Source: Pictodentalium vernedei (lineage: Eukaryota; Mollusca; Scaphopoda; Dentaliida; Dentaliidae). From it: DNA of 64,000 nt. A program made the translations under genes and the position numbers. Location of the stretch: NCBI GenBank assembly GCA_031216915.1, contig CM062297.1, positions 182,908,083-182,972,082 of the forward strand, given 5' to 3'. Positions 1 through 10,028 of the stretch are shown here, piece after piece. How positions within the stretch are numbered: the stretch's first letter is position 1; each line of letters begins with the position of its first letter. Below the pieces are notes generated by a model that saw only the letters and a list, made by a program, of their open reading frames with translations, did not search any database and was not told where the DNA came from.

Positions 1-1215
1 ATTATTGCAGTTTGAGATGGGTGTTTGTTGCATATCACAATTATTGTAGTTTGAGATGGGAGTTTGTTGCATATCCCAATTGGTATAGCTTGATATGGAG
101 GTTTGTTGCATATCATTATTGTAGCTTGAGATGGGTGTTTGTTGCATATCACAATTATTGTAGTTTGAGATGGGAGTTTGTTGCATATTCCAATTGGTAT
201 AGCTTGATATGGAGGTTTGTTGCATATCATTATTGTAGCTTGAGATGGGTGTTTGTTGCATATCACAATTATTGTAGTTTGAGATGGGTGTTTGTTGCAT
301 ATCACAATTATTGTAGTTTGAGATGGGAGTTTGTTGCATATCCCAATTGGTATAGCTTGATATGGAGGTTTGTTGCATACCATTATTGTAGCTTGAGATG
401 GGTGTTTGTTGCATATCACAATTATTGTAGTTTGAGATGGGTGTTTGTTGCATATCACAATTATTGTAGTTTGAGATGGATGTTTGTTGCATATCACAAT
501 TATTGTAGTTTGAGATGGGTGTTTGTTGCATATCACAATTATTGTAGTTTGAGATGGGTATTTGTTGCATATCACAATTATTGTAATTTGAGATGGGTGT
601 TTGTTGCATATCACAATTATTGTAGTTTGAGATGGGTGTTTGTTGCATATCACAATTATTGTAGTTTGAGATGGGTGTTTGTTGCATATCACAAGTATTG
701 TAGTTTGAGATGGGTATTTGTTGCATATCACAATTATTGTAGTTTGAGATGGGTGTTTGTTGCATATCACAATTATTGTAGTTTGAGATGGGTGTTTGTT
801 GCATATCACAATTATTGTAGTTTGAGATGGGTGTTTGTTGCGCATCACAATTATTGTAGTTTGAGATGGGTGTTTTGTTGTATATCACAATTATTAAAGT
901 TTGAGATGGGTGTTTGTTGCATATCACAATTATTGTAGTTTGAGATGGGTGTTTGTTGCATATCGCAATTATTGTAGTTTAAGATGAGGGTTTGTTGCAT
1001 GTCATAATTGTTGTAGCCTGAGATGGGGTGGGGGGGGGGGGGAGTTGCATATCATAATTGTAGCTTGAAATGGGGGGTTGTGACATATCATAATTGTTGT
1101 AGTTTGAGATGGGTGTTTGTTGCATATCATAATTGTTGTAGCTTGAGATGGGGGGGGGGGGGGGGGGGGTTGTTGCATATAACCCAATTGTTGTAACTTG
1201 AGATGGGGGGGTTGT
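1..1215. repeat. 39-bp minisatellite array with a higher-order pattern
   Basis: Head-to-tail units of 39 bp (core gagatgggtgtttgttgc followed by atatcacaattattgtagttt) run from the window edge to about 1215. Some units are 36 bp because three bases are missing in the atatcattattg part. In the first 400 bases three unit types alternate in a fixed order (39, 39, 36), which is a higher-order repeat; from about 400 to 960 the units are nearly uniform. The right end decays into units interrupted by G runs at 1030-1042 and 1150-1169. The left end is outside the window. Confidence 0.95.
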
Positions 1216-1615
1216 TTTAGATTTCAGTTAGATTACTGTGATTCTTACTTCATACTTGGCTGCATATGTTTGAAAATCTTCAACAGTTGTGTTTCTCCAA
1301 CTCATATCTCAGGTGCTTTGTGTTACAGAGCTACCAAACTCTTGGAGTTTGTGCATACATCTTGTGATGGCAGCATGAAGAATTTGATACATAAAATACA
1401 TGCTGTATTTCTTTAACCCTCTGCACACTGATGTCAAAATACTGATAAAGTTTTTCCCCTAATGCCATTAGGAAGTTAATCAATTCAGTCTAGTAACACA
1501 AAGCTAAATTAGCCCTCTCAAACAAGATTGAATTGGTTAAATTCCTAGGTGCATTATGGGAGAAAATTTAAGCTTAAAATTTCCATATTTCTGCATCAAG
1601 TGTGTAGAAGGTGAA
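1216..1615. other. Unique-looking sequence, no gene seen
   Basis: AT-rich sequence with no supported exon or RNA gene. A stretch at about 1515-1610 (caaacaagattgaattggtt followed by aaattcctag) is related to 5570-5660, so part of it is a dispersed repeat. Confidence 0.5.
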
Positions 1616-1819
1616 CCCTTTCACTACCATAAAAACAATAAAGGCTAGCACCATTCATAAAAATCGCCATTCATATTTTATTATTTTTTTTCATTTTTGC
1701 CTTCAAAACATAGCTTATAACCCCTTAATGGGGGATCATAACCATGTTTTTGAGGCAATAAATGGAAATTTGTTTGTTGATCAAGATATCTTTATGCAAG
1801 TGTTGTGTTATATAAAGGG
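1616..1819. mobile_element. Decayed piggyBac-type hairpin MITE
   Basis: It begins aaccctttcac and ends ataaagggttaa. The interior keeps the family's order: caaaacatagcttataaccc, then aatgggggatcataaccatg, then tttttgaggcaa, in place of the perfect hairpin seen at 52700. It is a degenerate member of the family described at 58707-58950. Confidence 0.6.
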
Positions 1820-2484
1820 TTAAGTAATGATTACATTTATCTGTAATGGCTGTTCCTCAACATCTGCCCATCAGTCTCATGAAGTACCTCACTATTACTC
1901 ATGATAACAATGTGTTAGGTAAATGATTATTATACACAAAATACAGCTCAAACACCTCTCAACTAAATGCCAGGAATTCATCAGTGAACAGATGATTTCT
2001 TCATAATGAAAGTATGGCAAGCATAGACTTGTCAAGATATTGGAGTGGTATAAAATATTTTATTACACACCCATTTAAAATTAAGGTTTGTCCACGGCAT
2101 TCTAGGGTGTGTTATAAAAATAAACTTTTATTGCACACGTGTGGGATACAGATTTTGGCACTTTTTTAATGTAAGAATGGAACCAGTCATATTTCTGGGG
2201 ATACAGTACATGGGCCCGTTTCGATGTGATGGGTCATTTATTTTGATGTTGTAAAGTGGATGTTCGCAGTCTATAGTATCTGCGTTTATATTGTTTCTGA
2301 AGAAACTCATGTAGCAATGACTGTCCGACCATCAAAAGAAACTTTCTAATTTATTTTCTTAACGTGAACAATACTGACTGACTATTGATTAAATAACCCG
2401 ATGGGTTAAAGTATGACATGGAAATGACTCACATACAGTTCAAACTAAAGAACAATGTAAACAGAATATGAACGTGTCTATGAG

Positions 2485-2492
2485 TGACGTCA
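2485..2492. promoter_or_regulatory. CRE-like palindrome TGACGTCA
   Basis: An exact TGACGTCA, the consensus bound by CREB/ATF bZIP factors, lies about 1.4 kb before the first firm host exon. A half-related tgacgttgc follows at about 2503. An 8-mer occurs by chance every ~65 kb, so function is unproven. Confidence 0.25.
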
Positions 2493-2707
2493 TTTCGAAT
2501 GAATGACGTTGCGCGAGCAAGTTTCTAGGTCACCAAATCGAAATCCAAAACAAATTGCCTGTCGATATTCACTTGAATTCGTATGGATTCTGTACACCTG
2601 TTAAAGGCTATAACACGAACTTTAATACATTTTGAGCAGGATTAGTGAACAATACGATAATTTCTCTTGGACAATAAGGATATAAATTTACGTGGGATGA
2701 ATTGACA

Positions 2708-2758
2708 ATGGCTACTGTCATCTTGACTAAAATCTTAACTGGTCTGTCAACAAGTCGA
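2708..2758 (+). CDS. Candidate first coding exon (speculative)
   Basis: ATG in the context gacaATGG opens 17 codons (MATVILTKILTGLSTSR) and then meets a weak donor, CGA|GTAACA. Its phase (0) fits the exon starting at 3908. The short length, weak donor and lack of any recognisable domain make this a hypothesis only; another small frame with ATG at 2583 (20 codons) has no usable donor. Confidence 0.15.
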
Positions 2759-3193
2759 GTAACAACAGTCGCAGGGAATTTGGAAGTCAGATAAACATGC
2801 GAGTTTTTTTTTATAATTTCTCATTGATGGATTTTCCGAATTTACACCTATTGTTTTTTGTGAATGTGTGGTAACTTTTTTGGTGGGATCACATCAACCG
2901 TTCAGAATTCGCGCTGGAAAAATTGAGGCACAAAAAGACGGTGAACTGTATTTCAGATGAACAGTGTTTCATCGATCGAAGTGGTGACGCATTATAAGTT
3001 GCAAGTTGAAACTATGAATGAAAGTTCAATCAGCGTACGAAATAACAATAAGACTGGTCTCCTGCTTGTGAAGAATAATTTGAATTTTCGTCTTATTTTA
3101 TTTCCTTTACTTCTCAGAAGGATAGGTTAATTCTCACTTAGTATTACTGTAAAAGGCCTGTTTTAGAAATTTGCGAAAGTGTGTAATAAATAC

Positions 3194-3345
3194 AGAACTG
3201 CACAAGCGTTTGAATGGGTTAATGTTTATCGCACTCGTTTGGTTTGGCGCAGAATACCACTCGAGGCTTCGCCTCTCGTGGTATTATTGCACCCAACCAA
3301 ACTTGTGCGATAAACATTAACCCATTCAAACGCTTGTGCGGTTCT
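3194..3345. repeat. Long hairpin (foldback) element
   Basis: Inverted arms of about 55 bases: agaactgcacaagcgtttga on the left against tcaaacgcttgtgcggttct on the right, each followed inward by the gggttaatgtttatcgcac segment. The loop side has a second stem, accacgag/ctcgtggt, around the centre gcttcgc. Nothing coding is inside. It is probably a MITE-like or foldback element; no second copy was found in the window. Confidence 0.8.
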
Positions 3346-3367
3346 GTCTATGTACTGTACAGCATTT

Positions 3368-3586
3368 TAACCCTTTGGGTCTGTTGATTTATATAGATTT
3401 TTGCTACCCTAGATGGTCTACATTCTGTGGCTTTGTAGCTGTTTCTATATAGGCAGCCTGGATTTGCCTAGAAACAGCTGTCATGGTACAAAGAATGTTA
3501 CTGGCAAGTGTGCCTCCAGACTGCATGTTGGGATACCTGTATTGTTACAGTAAAAAGTGATCAAAGTTGGAATTAGGCTTTTTTAA
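3368..3586. mobile_element. Hairpin element of the ggcagcc family, copy 1
   Basis: It starts at ttaaccctttgggtc and runs to the ttaa next to the following MITE. The centre pairs gtagctgtttctatataggc with the downstream gcctagaaacagctg. Related hairpins are at 21367-21437, 54961-55030 and 58136-58222, all with a ggcagccaagacttg-type core. Confidence 0.55.
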
Positions 3587-3828
3587 CCCTTTACTCTTTA
3601 CCTAACATGAAAAGCAGACGTCACTTGTAAAAAAAATTCTTGAATAACTAATTTTTTGTCTCAAAAACATAGGTTATGACCTCTCATTGGAACGAGCTCG
3701 ATGAGCTCGTTCCAATGAGGTGTCATAACCTAAGTTTTGGAGACAAAAAATGAAACAAATAATAAAAATTAATTGGTGATTTCTGAGAATAGCCATTGCC
3801 GGTTTTTGCCGTTAAGTTGGGTAAAGGG
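3587..3828. mobile_element. piggyBac-type hairpin MITE
   Basis: Body flanked by TTAA on both sides (3583-3586 and 3829-3832). Ends are CCCTTTAC... and ...GGGTAAAGGG, with a central near-perfect hairpin made of ttttgtctcaaaaacatagg, ttatgacctc, attggaacgagctcg and their complements. No coding capacity. It lies 80 bases before the 3908 exon. Confidence 0.85.
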
Positions 3829-3907
3829 TTAAGATAAAAAAATCTTTAAATCCAAGTGAAATGTTTTATTTTTGCTCTTTCTTCAACCAAACCATTTTAA
3901 ATTCCAG

Positions 3908-4035
3908 GCCGAGATAAAGTTTCAAGATTTGTTCATAGCTCCAACATTCAATGAAATGGAAGAAGTTGCTAAAGACAGTACTGGTGGTTTAAAAAAGCTC
4001 AATGAAAAACAGCTCATGTGTTTATCTGAGAGTGG
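3908..4035 (+). CDS. Exon of unidentified host gene (exon a)
   Basis: A pyrimidine-rich tract and attccag precede an open frame beginning AEIKFQDLF and containing APTFNEMEEVAKDST. The strong donor is GG|GTAGGT at 4036; an in-frame stop follows just inside the intron. If used, it leaves two bases (phase 2). An alternative donor A|GTGGGT at 4032 would leave one base and would match the 8189 exon. Composition is clearly protein-like (acidic and lysine-rich) and unlike the surrounding repeats. I do not recognise a domain. Confidence 0.65.
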
Positions 4036-4393
4036 GTAGGTGGTTGTGAGGATTCTAATCTTCTTTTGATGTCTTTCTTGGTTACAAATATTTCAAGAAA
4101 TTTATTGAAGAATTTCACTAGATATGTAATAGAAATGAGTTCCAACCATTTATCAGTGCAAAAGAGTGGAATTTTATTTATTTTGTTTCGTGATTTATAT
4201 ATTATGAGGCATGTGAAAAAGTTGAGAATATATATTCCTTGAAAATTTCTGGGAATATCCATAACACCTGTTCCATTTAGAGAATACAAATATTTCCCCG
4301 AACTTCATTGAAAATTTGATTGAATTGTGGTTGGAGACTTCCATTCATGCATGGTAGTCTTCAGTATACATATGTCAAAGTACCAAACTTTTA

Positions 4394-4823
4394 AGGCCTA
4401 AAAAAATAAAAAATCTGTTCTCAGGCCCTCGCGCATGGTCCTTTTGGCTACCGCATGCTCTCTTTTTATAACCAATTTAAACTTAAAAAAAATAAAAATT
4501 AAATGTTTTATTTTCATTGGCATGGCGGGGGTTTATGTCTGATATTTTACCCAAGTTAAAAAAATTGATGAAATTTGTCCCTTGAGTGCAAGAAGGCTTT
4601 GCAGTGCTTTAGCATTGCAAAGTCTTCTTGCACTCAAGGGATGAAATACACCACCACCCATGCTATTCTGTAGATTATGAGGCCTAAAACTTGAACCAAG
4701 AACATGAACTTTTGATGGCAAAAAAGTAATTACTGAAATAAAAAATAAAATAAAAAAACGCTCGCCCGCATGCAATTTCACAAATAATGGCCTGAGAAAC
4801 AGAAGATCTACTTTGTGTGGCCT
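4394..4823. mobile_element. AGGCCT-ended short element, copy 1
   Basis: Starts aggcctaaaaaaataaaaaa, ctgttctcaggcc, and ends ggcctgagaaacagaagatc, tactttgtgtggcct, so the ends are inverted repeats. The middle has a hairpin of cccttgagtgcaagaaggc and its complement around a gctttagc loop. Other copies: 4863 (reverse, split), 26070, 27543, 56413 and 59271. Non-coding; apparent reading frames here are by-products of the hairpin. Confidence 0.85.
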
Positions 4824-4862
4824 AAGCTGCAAATTTTTTTCTATAATGCAACTTGGAATTTA

Positions 4863-5558
4863 AGGCCCCACAAAGTAGATATGCTATTTCTCTGGCCATT
4901 TTTTGTAAAATTTCATGTGGCCGGGCAGTTTTTTATTTTATTGTTTATTTTTGGTTTTTATGTTTTAGGCCTCATAATCTACAGAATAGCATGGGTGGTG
5001 GTGTATTTCATCCTTAAAGCATTGCAGAGCCTTGTTGCACTCATGGGACAAATTTATCAATTTTATTAACTTGGGTAAAATATCAGACATAACCATTTAA
5101 TTTTTAATTTTTAGCTGCGACTAGCAGCTCTATAAGTGGCAATGTCGGTCTGTCTGTCGGTCTGTTGGTTGGTCTGTCTGTGACCAACGAGTTTCAGCCT
5201 GTCGGTCGGTCTGTCTGTGACCAACGAGTTTCAAAACTCAATAACTTTTGAAATACTTGATGGAATGACTTTATATTTGGCATGTAAGTGTATCGTCTTA
5301 ATGTCTAGCCACTGTTCAATGCATGTGTTGTTCCAAATATTTTTCTTGGTGTTATGGCCCTTGCTGAACTTGAAAATTTTTTTTTTTTTTTTTTTTTTCA
5401 CTATTATCTACAGATTGCTTTTGAGAATCATTTTTTCACCCGCAGATTGCACCACCCGTCGCAGCTACAGCATCGATGTCGCGATTTTTTTTTAAGGTTT
5501 TTATTGGTTAAGAAAAGAGAGCATGAAGCAGCCCAAAGGACCATATGGGAGGGACTGA
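4863..5558. mobile_element. AGGCCT-ended element, reverse copy split by another repeat
   Basis: Left part 4863-5112 is the family in reverse (ggccccacaaagtag ... atatcagacataacc). The missing end appears at 5498-5558 (attggttaagaaaagagagc ... ggagggactgag). The 385 bases between belong to a different repeat, so this copy was interrupted by a later insertion. Confidence 0.75.
5113..5497. mobile_element. agctgcga-bounded repeat inserted in the element above
   Basis: Begins tttagctgcgactagcagct, carries ggtctgtctgt runs and caccaacgagttt-like segments, a T run at about 5379-5398, and ends near cgcagctacagcatcgatgt. A second copy is at 6420-6712. The terminal agctgcga/tcgcagct motifs are inverted repeats. 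Confidence 0.65.
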
Positions 5559-5559
5559 G

Positions 5560-6146
5560 ATTGAGCTCCTTCAAACAAGATTGAATTTATGAAATTCCTA
5601 GTTAAATTATGGGAAACATTTTTAACTTGAATTTTTGATATTTCAACATGAGTGTGCAGATGGTTATCATCAAAAAGATATTTTCAAGGGATTTCAGGGT
5701 AATTTTCAGGGAAATGGAATGGATTTTAGTGAGAAGTTCATGCGAGAACAATACACAAGAAGAACTAGCAAATTTTCTGCTCATGAACTATCACTGGCAT
5801 CAGGTTGCTCCCAGTGGTTCATGAACTAAAGATTTTCTGATGCTTTTTTAATTCCACATTCCGAAAACAATAATTAACTGTGTCATTGTTAGAAGCCACT
5901 ATCATGGCTCTAATGGAAGCTGCTAAAAGCCACTTTAGGGGATTTACACTGCATGGATAATTAGCTTGATCTTTGTTTAGCAGACACTCTCCTATAAATT
6001 GTAGCAAATCACTTATTTAGTTTCTTTACACTGTGTGCATTTGCTTGATCTTTGCTCAGCAAGCACTCTCCAGAAAATTGTAACAAATAAATTATTATGA
6101 ACAAAATCTTGCTAAACTAAGACTACCCTTGCTGGTAGCAATAGTA
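5560..6146. other. No gene seen; dispersed-repeat fragments
   Basis: Contains a segment shared with 1515-1610 and two related stretches (about 5945-6010 and 6045-6085) with tgatctttg and cactctcc, also found near 46690. No exon borders with a convincing open frame. Confidence 0.5.
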
Positions 6147-6862
6147 CAGTGGAACCCTGTTAATTGAATTGCCACTTTGTCAGTGAAAATTATTCAATTA
6201 ACAGGAGTATTCAATTAACATGGATTGTGTCACTTGCCTGTATTCTAGAGATAAACTTTGCATTTATTCTATTATATCTTGTTTGCCAGAGCTCCCTGAG
6301 CTCTGTCAAACAAGATAGAATAGCTTAAATGACTGTACTTCATGTACTGAGGCCAAATAGGTCTAAATACAAAGGAAAACTGGGGAGAGGCAGGGTAATT
6401 TCTCCACAGGTTACAAGATTTTTAGCTGCGATGAGCAGTTCCATATGTGGCAGTGTCAGTCTGGTCTGTCTGTCACCAACGAGTTTAAAAAACACCATAA
6501 CTCCTAAAATACTTGATGGAATGACATCATGCTTGGTATGCAAGTGTATCTTCATGATGTCTACACCCTCTCAATAGTGCATGTCATTCAGATAATTTCT
6601 GTCACATTTATGGACTTGTCACCCACGAGTTTTTTGTCACCAACGAGTTTTAAAACATCTTTTGCATTGCACAAATCGTCGCAGCTTCGGCACTGTGACA
6701 GTGCGTCTTGTTTATTCAATTAACAGGAGTTTACTCTATAACCTATAATCAATTAACAGGTCAAATGTGTACTGGAGGTATGGTAAATGGTTTTGTGTTG
6801 GCAAATTATATTCAATTAACAGGGTTATTCAGTTAAGAGATATCCAATTAAGTGGGCTCCAT
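6147..6862. mobile_element. CAGTGGAACCC-ended element, copy 1, with nested insertion
   Basis: Left end cagtggaaccctgttaattg and right end ttaagtgggctcc form imperfect inverted termini; the interior repeats caattaacagg several times and holds a small hairpin, gacagagctccctgagctctgtc (split by one mismatch). An agctgcga repeat (6420-6712) is inserted where intact copies read ttttattcaattaacagg. Relatives are at 20985-22394, 58498-59092 and partial ends at 36968, 57350 and 59202. Confidence 0.75.
6420..6712. mobile_element. Nested agctgcga repeat, copy 2
   Basis: Starts tttagctgcgatgagcagtt, includes tctgtctgtcaccaacgagt twice and ends gtcgcagcttcggcactgtg. Same family as 5113-5497; it sits inside the CAGTGGAACCC-ended element. 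Confidence 0.65.
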
Positions 6863-7403
6863 TTTATCTTAAAAAAAAGTACTCATATTACTAATCACTT
6901 CTGAAAAATAATTTAGTCATCTACCAGTCAATAAGCATCTTACTTTCTTCTGCTTGTGATCTATTTATTTTTTATATAATTCTTACGGTTCTTGTATTTT
7001 TTGCAATCTGCCTTGTTTTTTTGCGTATTTACTAAATAAATTATCTAATCTGAAAACTGTTGGGTTCAAAATCCCCCATCACCTACACTCTTCTTCAACT
7101 CCCAACTGGGGTAGAGTGGAGGGTTTAAGGTGGCATCTGCCCTGGGTTAGGGGCCCACGATTTTTGGTGTTTTAAAAATGTGTAGGTTGACCTTTGGATA
7201 TGTCTGAGCTGAAAGTCATGGGAAGATTTTTGGTACGGGCCTCTGATGCCAGTGGAGGCGGCAAGAGTACATAGTTGTATTACTGAAGAGATTCCATTCA
7301 TATAAAAAAAAAACCCACTTGTTTCAGTTTGTTGGTTTTCCACTGGTCTTTACTGCATCATGGTGGTCATGATTGTCTTTGGAGGAAAAAATGCAACATA
7401 CAA
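6863..7403. other. No gene or repeat recognised
   Basis: AT-rich to about 7050, then balanced composition. One polyA-like run at 7303-7313. Nothing supportable. Confidence 0.4.
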
Positions 7404-8080
7404 ACAGAAACGCCAGTAATAAATTACCCAAATTGTAAGGAAATAATTGAATAGATATTGTCAAGAAAATGTAGGAGAATACTTCTAGCACTAATTTAAA
7501 AAAAATGTGGGGGGAAGACCCCCAGACCCCACCTTATGGCTGTGCATCTTCAGCGCTCTCAGTGCCTTTAACAACTGTTCTACACATTGCCCCAGGGCCC
7601 ATCCTCACTCTCCACAGCCCTGCAAGAAACAGAAGTACAAGTAAGAAATTACCCAAATTGTATGGAAATAATTGAGTAGATATTGTCAAGAAACTGCAGG
7701 AGAATGCTTCTCCTAGCGATTATTCAAAAAAATGTGGCGGAGGACCCCCAGATCCCCACCTTCTGGTTGCACGTCTTCGGCGCACTCAGTGCCTATAACA
7801 TGTGTTCTACACATTGCCCCTGGGTCCAGCCTCACTCTCCACAGCCCTGCAAGAAACAGAAGTACAAGTAACAAATTACCCAAATTGTAAGGAAATAATG
7901 GAGTAGATATTGTCAAGAAAATGCAGGAGAATGCTTCTCCTAGCACTAATTTTAAAAAAATGTGGAGGACCCCCAGACCCCCCACCTTATGGCTGCATGT
8001 CTTTGGCGCTCTGATTTCCTATAACACCTGTTCTACCCCACAGCCCTACAAGCCCCTCCCCCTCCCCCCCTCTCCATCTA
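7404..8080. repeat. Three tandem units of about 225 bp
   Basis: Units start near 7404, 7627 and 7855 with acagaagtacaagtaa-like sequence followed by attacccaaattgta. Each contains gatattgtcaagaaa, a polyA-rich tgtgg(g)g step, a gacccccagaccccacctt stretch and a ccacagccctgcaag end. Units differ by substitutions and short indels. Non-coding. Confidence 0.85.
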
Positions 8081-8188
8081 GAGTCACATATAACCAAAGT
8101 GCACCAAGCAAATAATTCCACTCCAGACTGAATGGAGAAACAAACAATAGTATCTGAGATTCAATCTTCCACATTTCTTTTTCAACAG

Positions 8189-8382
8189 GTGACATTATAC
8201 AGCATTGTGGAAGGCAAAGTGGACAGAAAATTTGTGACCTAGTCAAGCTGTTCAAATCTCTGTCCATTTTTGAAATCATGATGTTGTGTGGTGAACCACA
8301 ATATGGGCCACAATATCTTGAACTTTATAGAATGCTAGCTTATTCATTTTGTCACTATTTATTGGAGAATGTCATAATGTAA
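8189..8382 (+). CDS. Candidate host exon (exon b), borders uncertain
   Basis: A pyrimidine tract ending ttcaacag precedes a frame that, read from 8191, stays open for 63 codons (DIIQHCGRQSGQKICDLVK, then LFKSLSIFEIMMLCGEPQYG, and on) to TAA at 8380-8382. The composition looks coding. A possible donor G|GTGAAC is at 8291, so the exon could end at 8290. Its phase fits the exon at 3908 only through that exon's weaker donor, and it does not fit 20659 directly, so an exon may be missing or this may not be coding. Confidence 0.35.
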
Positions 8383-8530
8383 TTCTTTTTCTCTTGTTCT
8401 GAGATACCAAGACTGGTACTTGACATTGAAACAGTTATTTGTTATTATCATTGCAGCCACATGTTACCCTTTCAATCATATGTTCCTGAATGATATCCCC
8501 ATATTCAATAAATAAATCCACTGTTTTTGT

Positions 8531-8885
8531 AGGGAGCATGGTGGCTCAGTTGTTATGATATTGGACTTCATACCAAAAGGACCACGGTTTGATCCCCATC
8601 CGGGGCAGCTGCATTGCGTCCTTGGACAAGGCACTTAATACTGATTGCCCATGTCTAGAGCACGTTGGCACGGTGTTCTAAGGCATACTGCACATCAATG
8701 GTTTACATGTCTTCAACCAGTGCTAACCCTGCTTTTGTGGCATTAGTACATTGGTGCGTCTGACAGTTGCTTGCTGCTGCCTGGTGGTTCTCTCCATGTA
8801 CTCCGGCTTCCTCCACCCATAAAACTGTCTGACATGAGATGACCCTGGCTGTTGAAAGTGTCATTAAACCCCAATAAAAAACCCT
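8531..8885 (+). mobile_element. tRNA-derived SINE
   Basis: The 5' part reads like a tRNA: box A tggctcagttg at 8542-8552 and box B ggtttgatccc at 8586-8596, the internal promoter of RNA polymerase III. The body continues through ctccatgtactccggcttcc, tccacccataaaactgtctg, and ends ttaaaccccaataaaaaacc. The 3' half recurs alone at about 60300-60475. Similar body and tail arrangements are widespread in mollusc SINEs (recalled family knowledge, not checked). Confidence 0.8.
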
Positions 8886-9318
8886 CTGCTTTTGTATGGA
8901 GATTCAGAAGTAATTTAACCCTACGGTAATGCCGAAGGATTAAATCACGACTGAGCTGTTGTTAATTGCATCCTCTGCTCATTAATTGTGAACTGTTTCT
9001 TCATTCAAACTTTTATGCACAATTACCATAATCACAAAAGCAGCATCATTCTCAATCAGACTGCAGTCTCGTGACATGCTTACACCGGTAGTGGAAATTT
9101 CAAAAATAAACTATTGCCAAATGAAGACCAAATGAAGAAAAACAACCAGAAATAGCATCTGAGTTCAATATTATTACCACTTTAGCGGGCATTCTCTAGT
9201 ACATTAACAAAATTTAATAGGGCTTTACAAAAATGTAATGCTCAACTTCAAAAAATCACTTGACGTGTCGGCCGTTTATGGGTGAAAAACTCTCATTAAC
9301 AGCCCGACATGTCACATG
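8886..9318. other. No gene seen; left flank of element A
   Basis: Unremarkable intron-like sequence. About 9250-9310 contains acttgacgtgtcggccgttt and agcccgacatgtcac, loosely inverted, which may be part of an old foldback. Confidence 0.4.
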
Positions 9319-9581
9319 ATTTCTTATCAACCTACTCACAATTGTTTACTACAGGCTTGCACTACAGTGGAAGTCCCTAACTCGGATAATATACTCTCTA
9401 TTTTTGTCTTTCCCAAGCAATTTGGGAAAGAAAAGTGGTGCAAAAGCACAAAGAAAAAATAAGCCAAAACTGGGTCGAGAGCAACCGGTGCAGACCCAGT
9501 ACGGGACGCTCTCTCCCAAGTACAACTCCATCACTTCCGTTGCCAGTGCGCATATACATCGCTAAAGACTCATTCTTTTTG
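9319..9581. repeat. Left inverted terminal repeat of element A
   Basis: Matches the complement of 18909-19167 at roughly 95%. It includes cactacagtggaagtccct, cccaagcaatttgggaaag and gacccagtacgggacgctct. The outermost 38 bases (9319-9356) are those copied in the left half of the ICR. Confidence 0.9.
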
Positions 9582-10028
9582 TCGTCCGCCATGTGACGAG
9601 ATGTTCTGCACGCTTATCAGTGTTCATCCAACTCGTTGATTGATGTTTCCTGCTTCATAGTGTATCCGAGTATCCTTTGTATTCTCAGGAACAGTTTATT
9701 ATTATATTCTCTTACATATTATTATCCATAATGTATTTTATATGTTCTCTCTCGTGTCGCGCGCGAATTTCGTGTGCCATGCAGTTCGGACTTAAATTAT
9801 TTTTCACAATTATTGTCAGTGCTTAAATTGGTAATTTTTCTAATTTTGTTAGAGTTGGGTGTCAGCGGGGTACCGCTTCTGCAGTTTTTCTTTCCTTTGA
9901 GAGTAGTCATCCTGTTGTGTGGTTCCCGGTCGACCGTCTGGGGTCTAAATGTCTATCACCTTTCTTTCTTCTTTGGGGGTGTTCTTCTGTTCTCTGATTT
10001 CACCTTCTTTGCTCCTCTCACCTCTATC

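Larger units (their letters stand above)
1824..3190. other. No firm gene; possible upstream region of the host gene
   Basis: No repeat family recognised. It holds a perfect CRE-type palindrome at 2485-2492 and, nearby, tgacgttgcgcgagc, so it could be the promoter side of the gene whose first firm exon is at 3908. That assignment is only positional. Confidence 0.3.

Noticed and set aside
12..938. A 308-codon open frame at the left edge
   Set aside because: It is a translation of the 39-bp minisatellite, whose unit length is a multiple of three; no start context, splice signal or protein-like variation.
1..1215. Possible CRISPR array
   Set aside because: Units are contiguous without unique spacers, and the window is eukaryotic.
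4533..5069. Open frames of 80-100 codons on both strands
   Set aside because: They lie in the inverted AGGCCT-ended elements and reappear in other copies (27681-27908, 59398-59622) as hairpin artefacts.
8542..8596. Functional tRNA gene
   Set aside because: Boxes A and B are present, but the flanks do not fold as a tRNA and the sequence continues into a SINE body.
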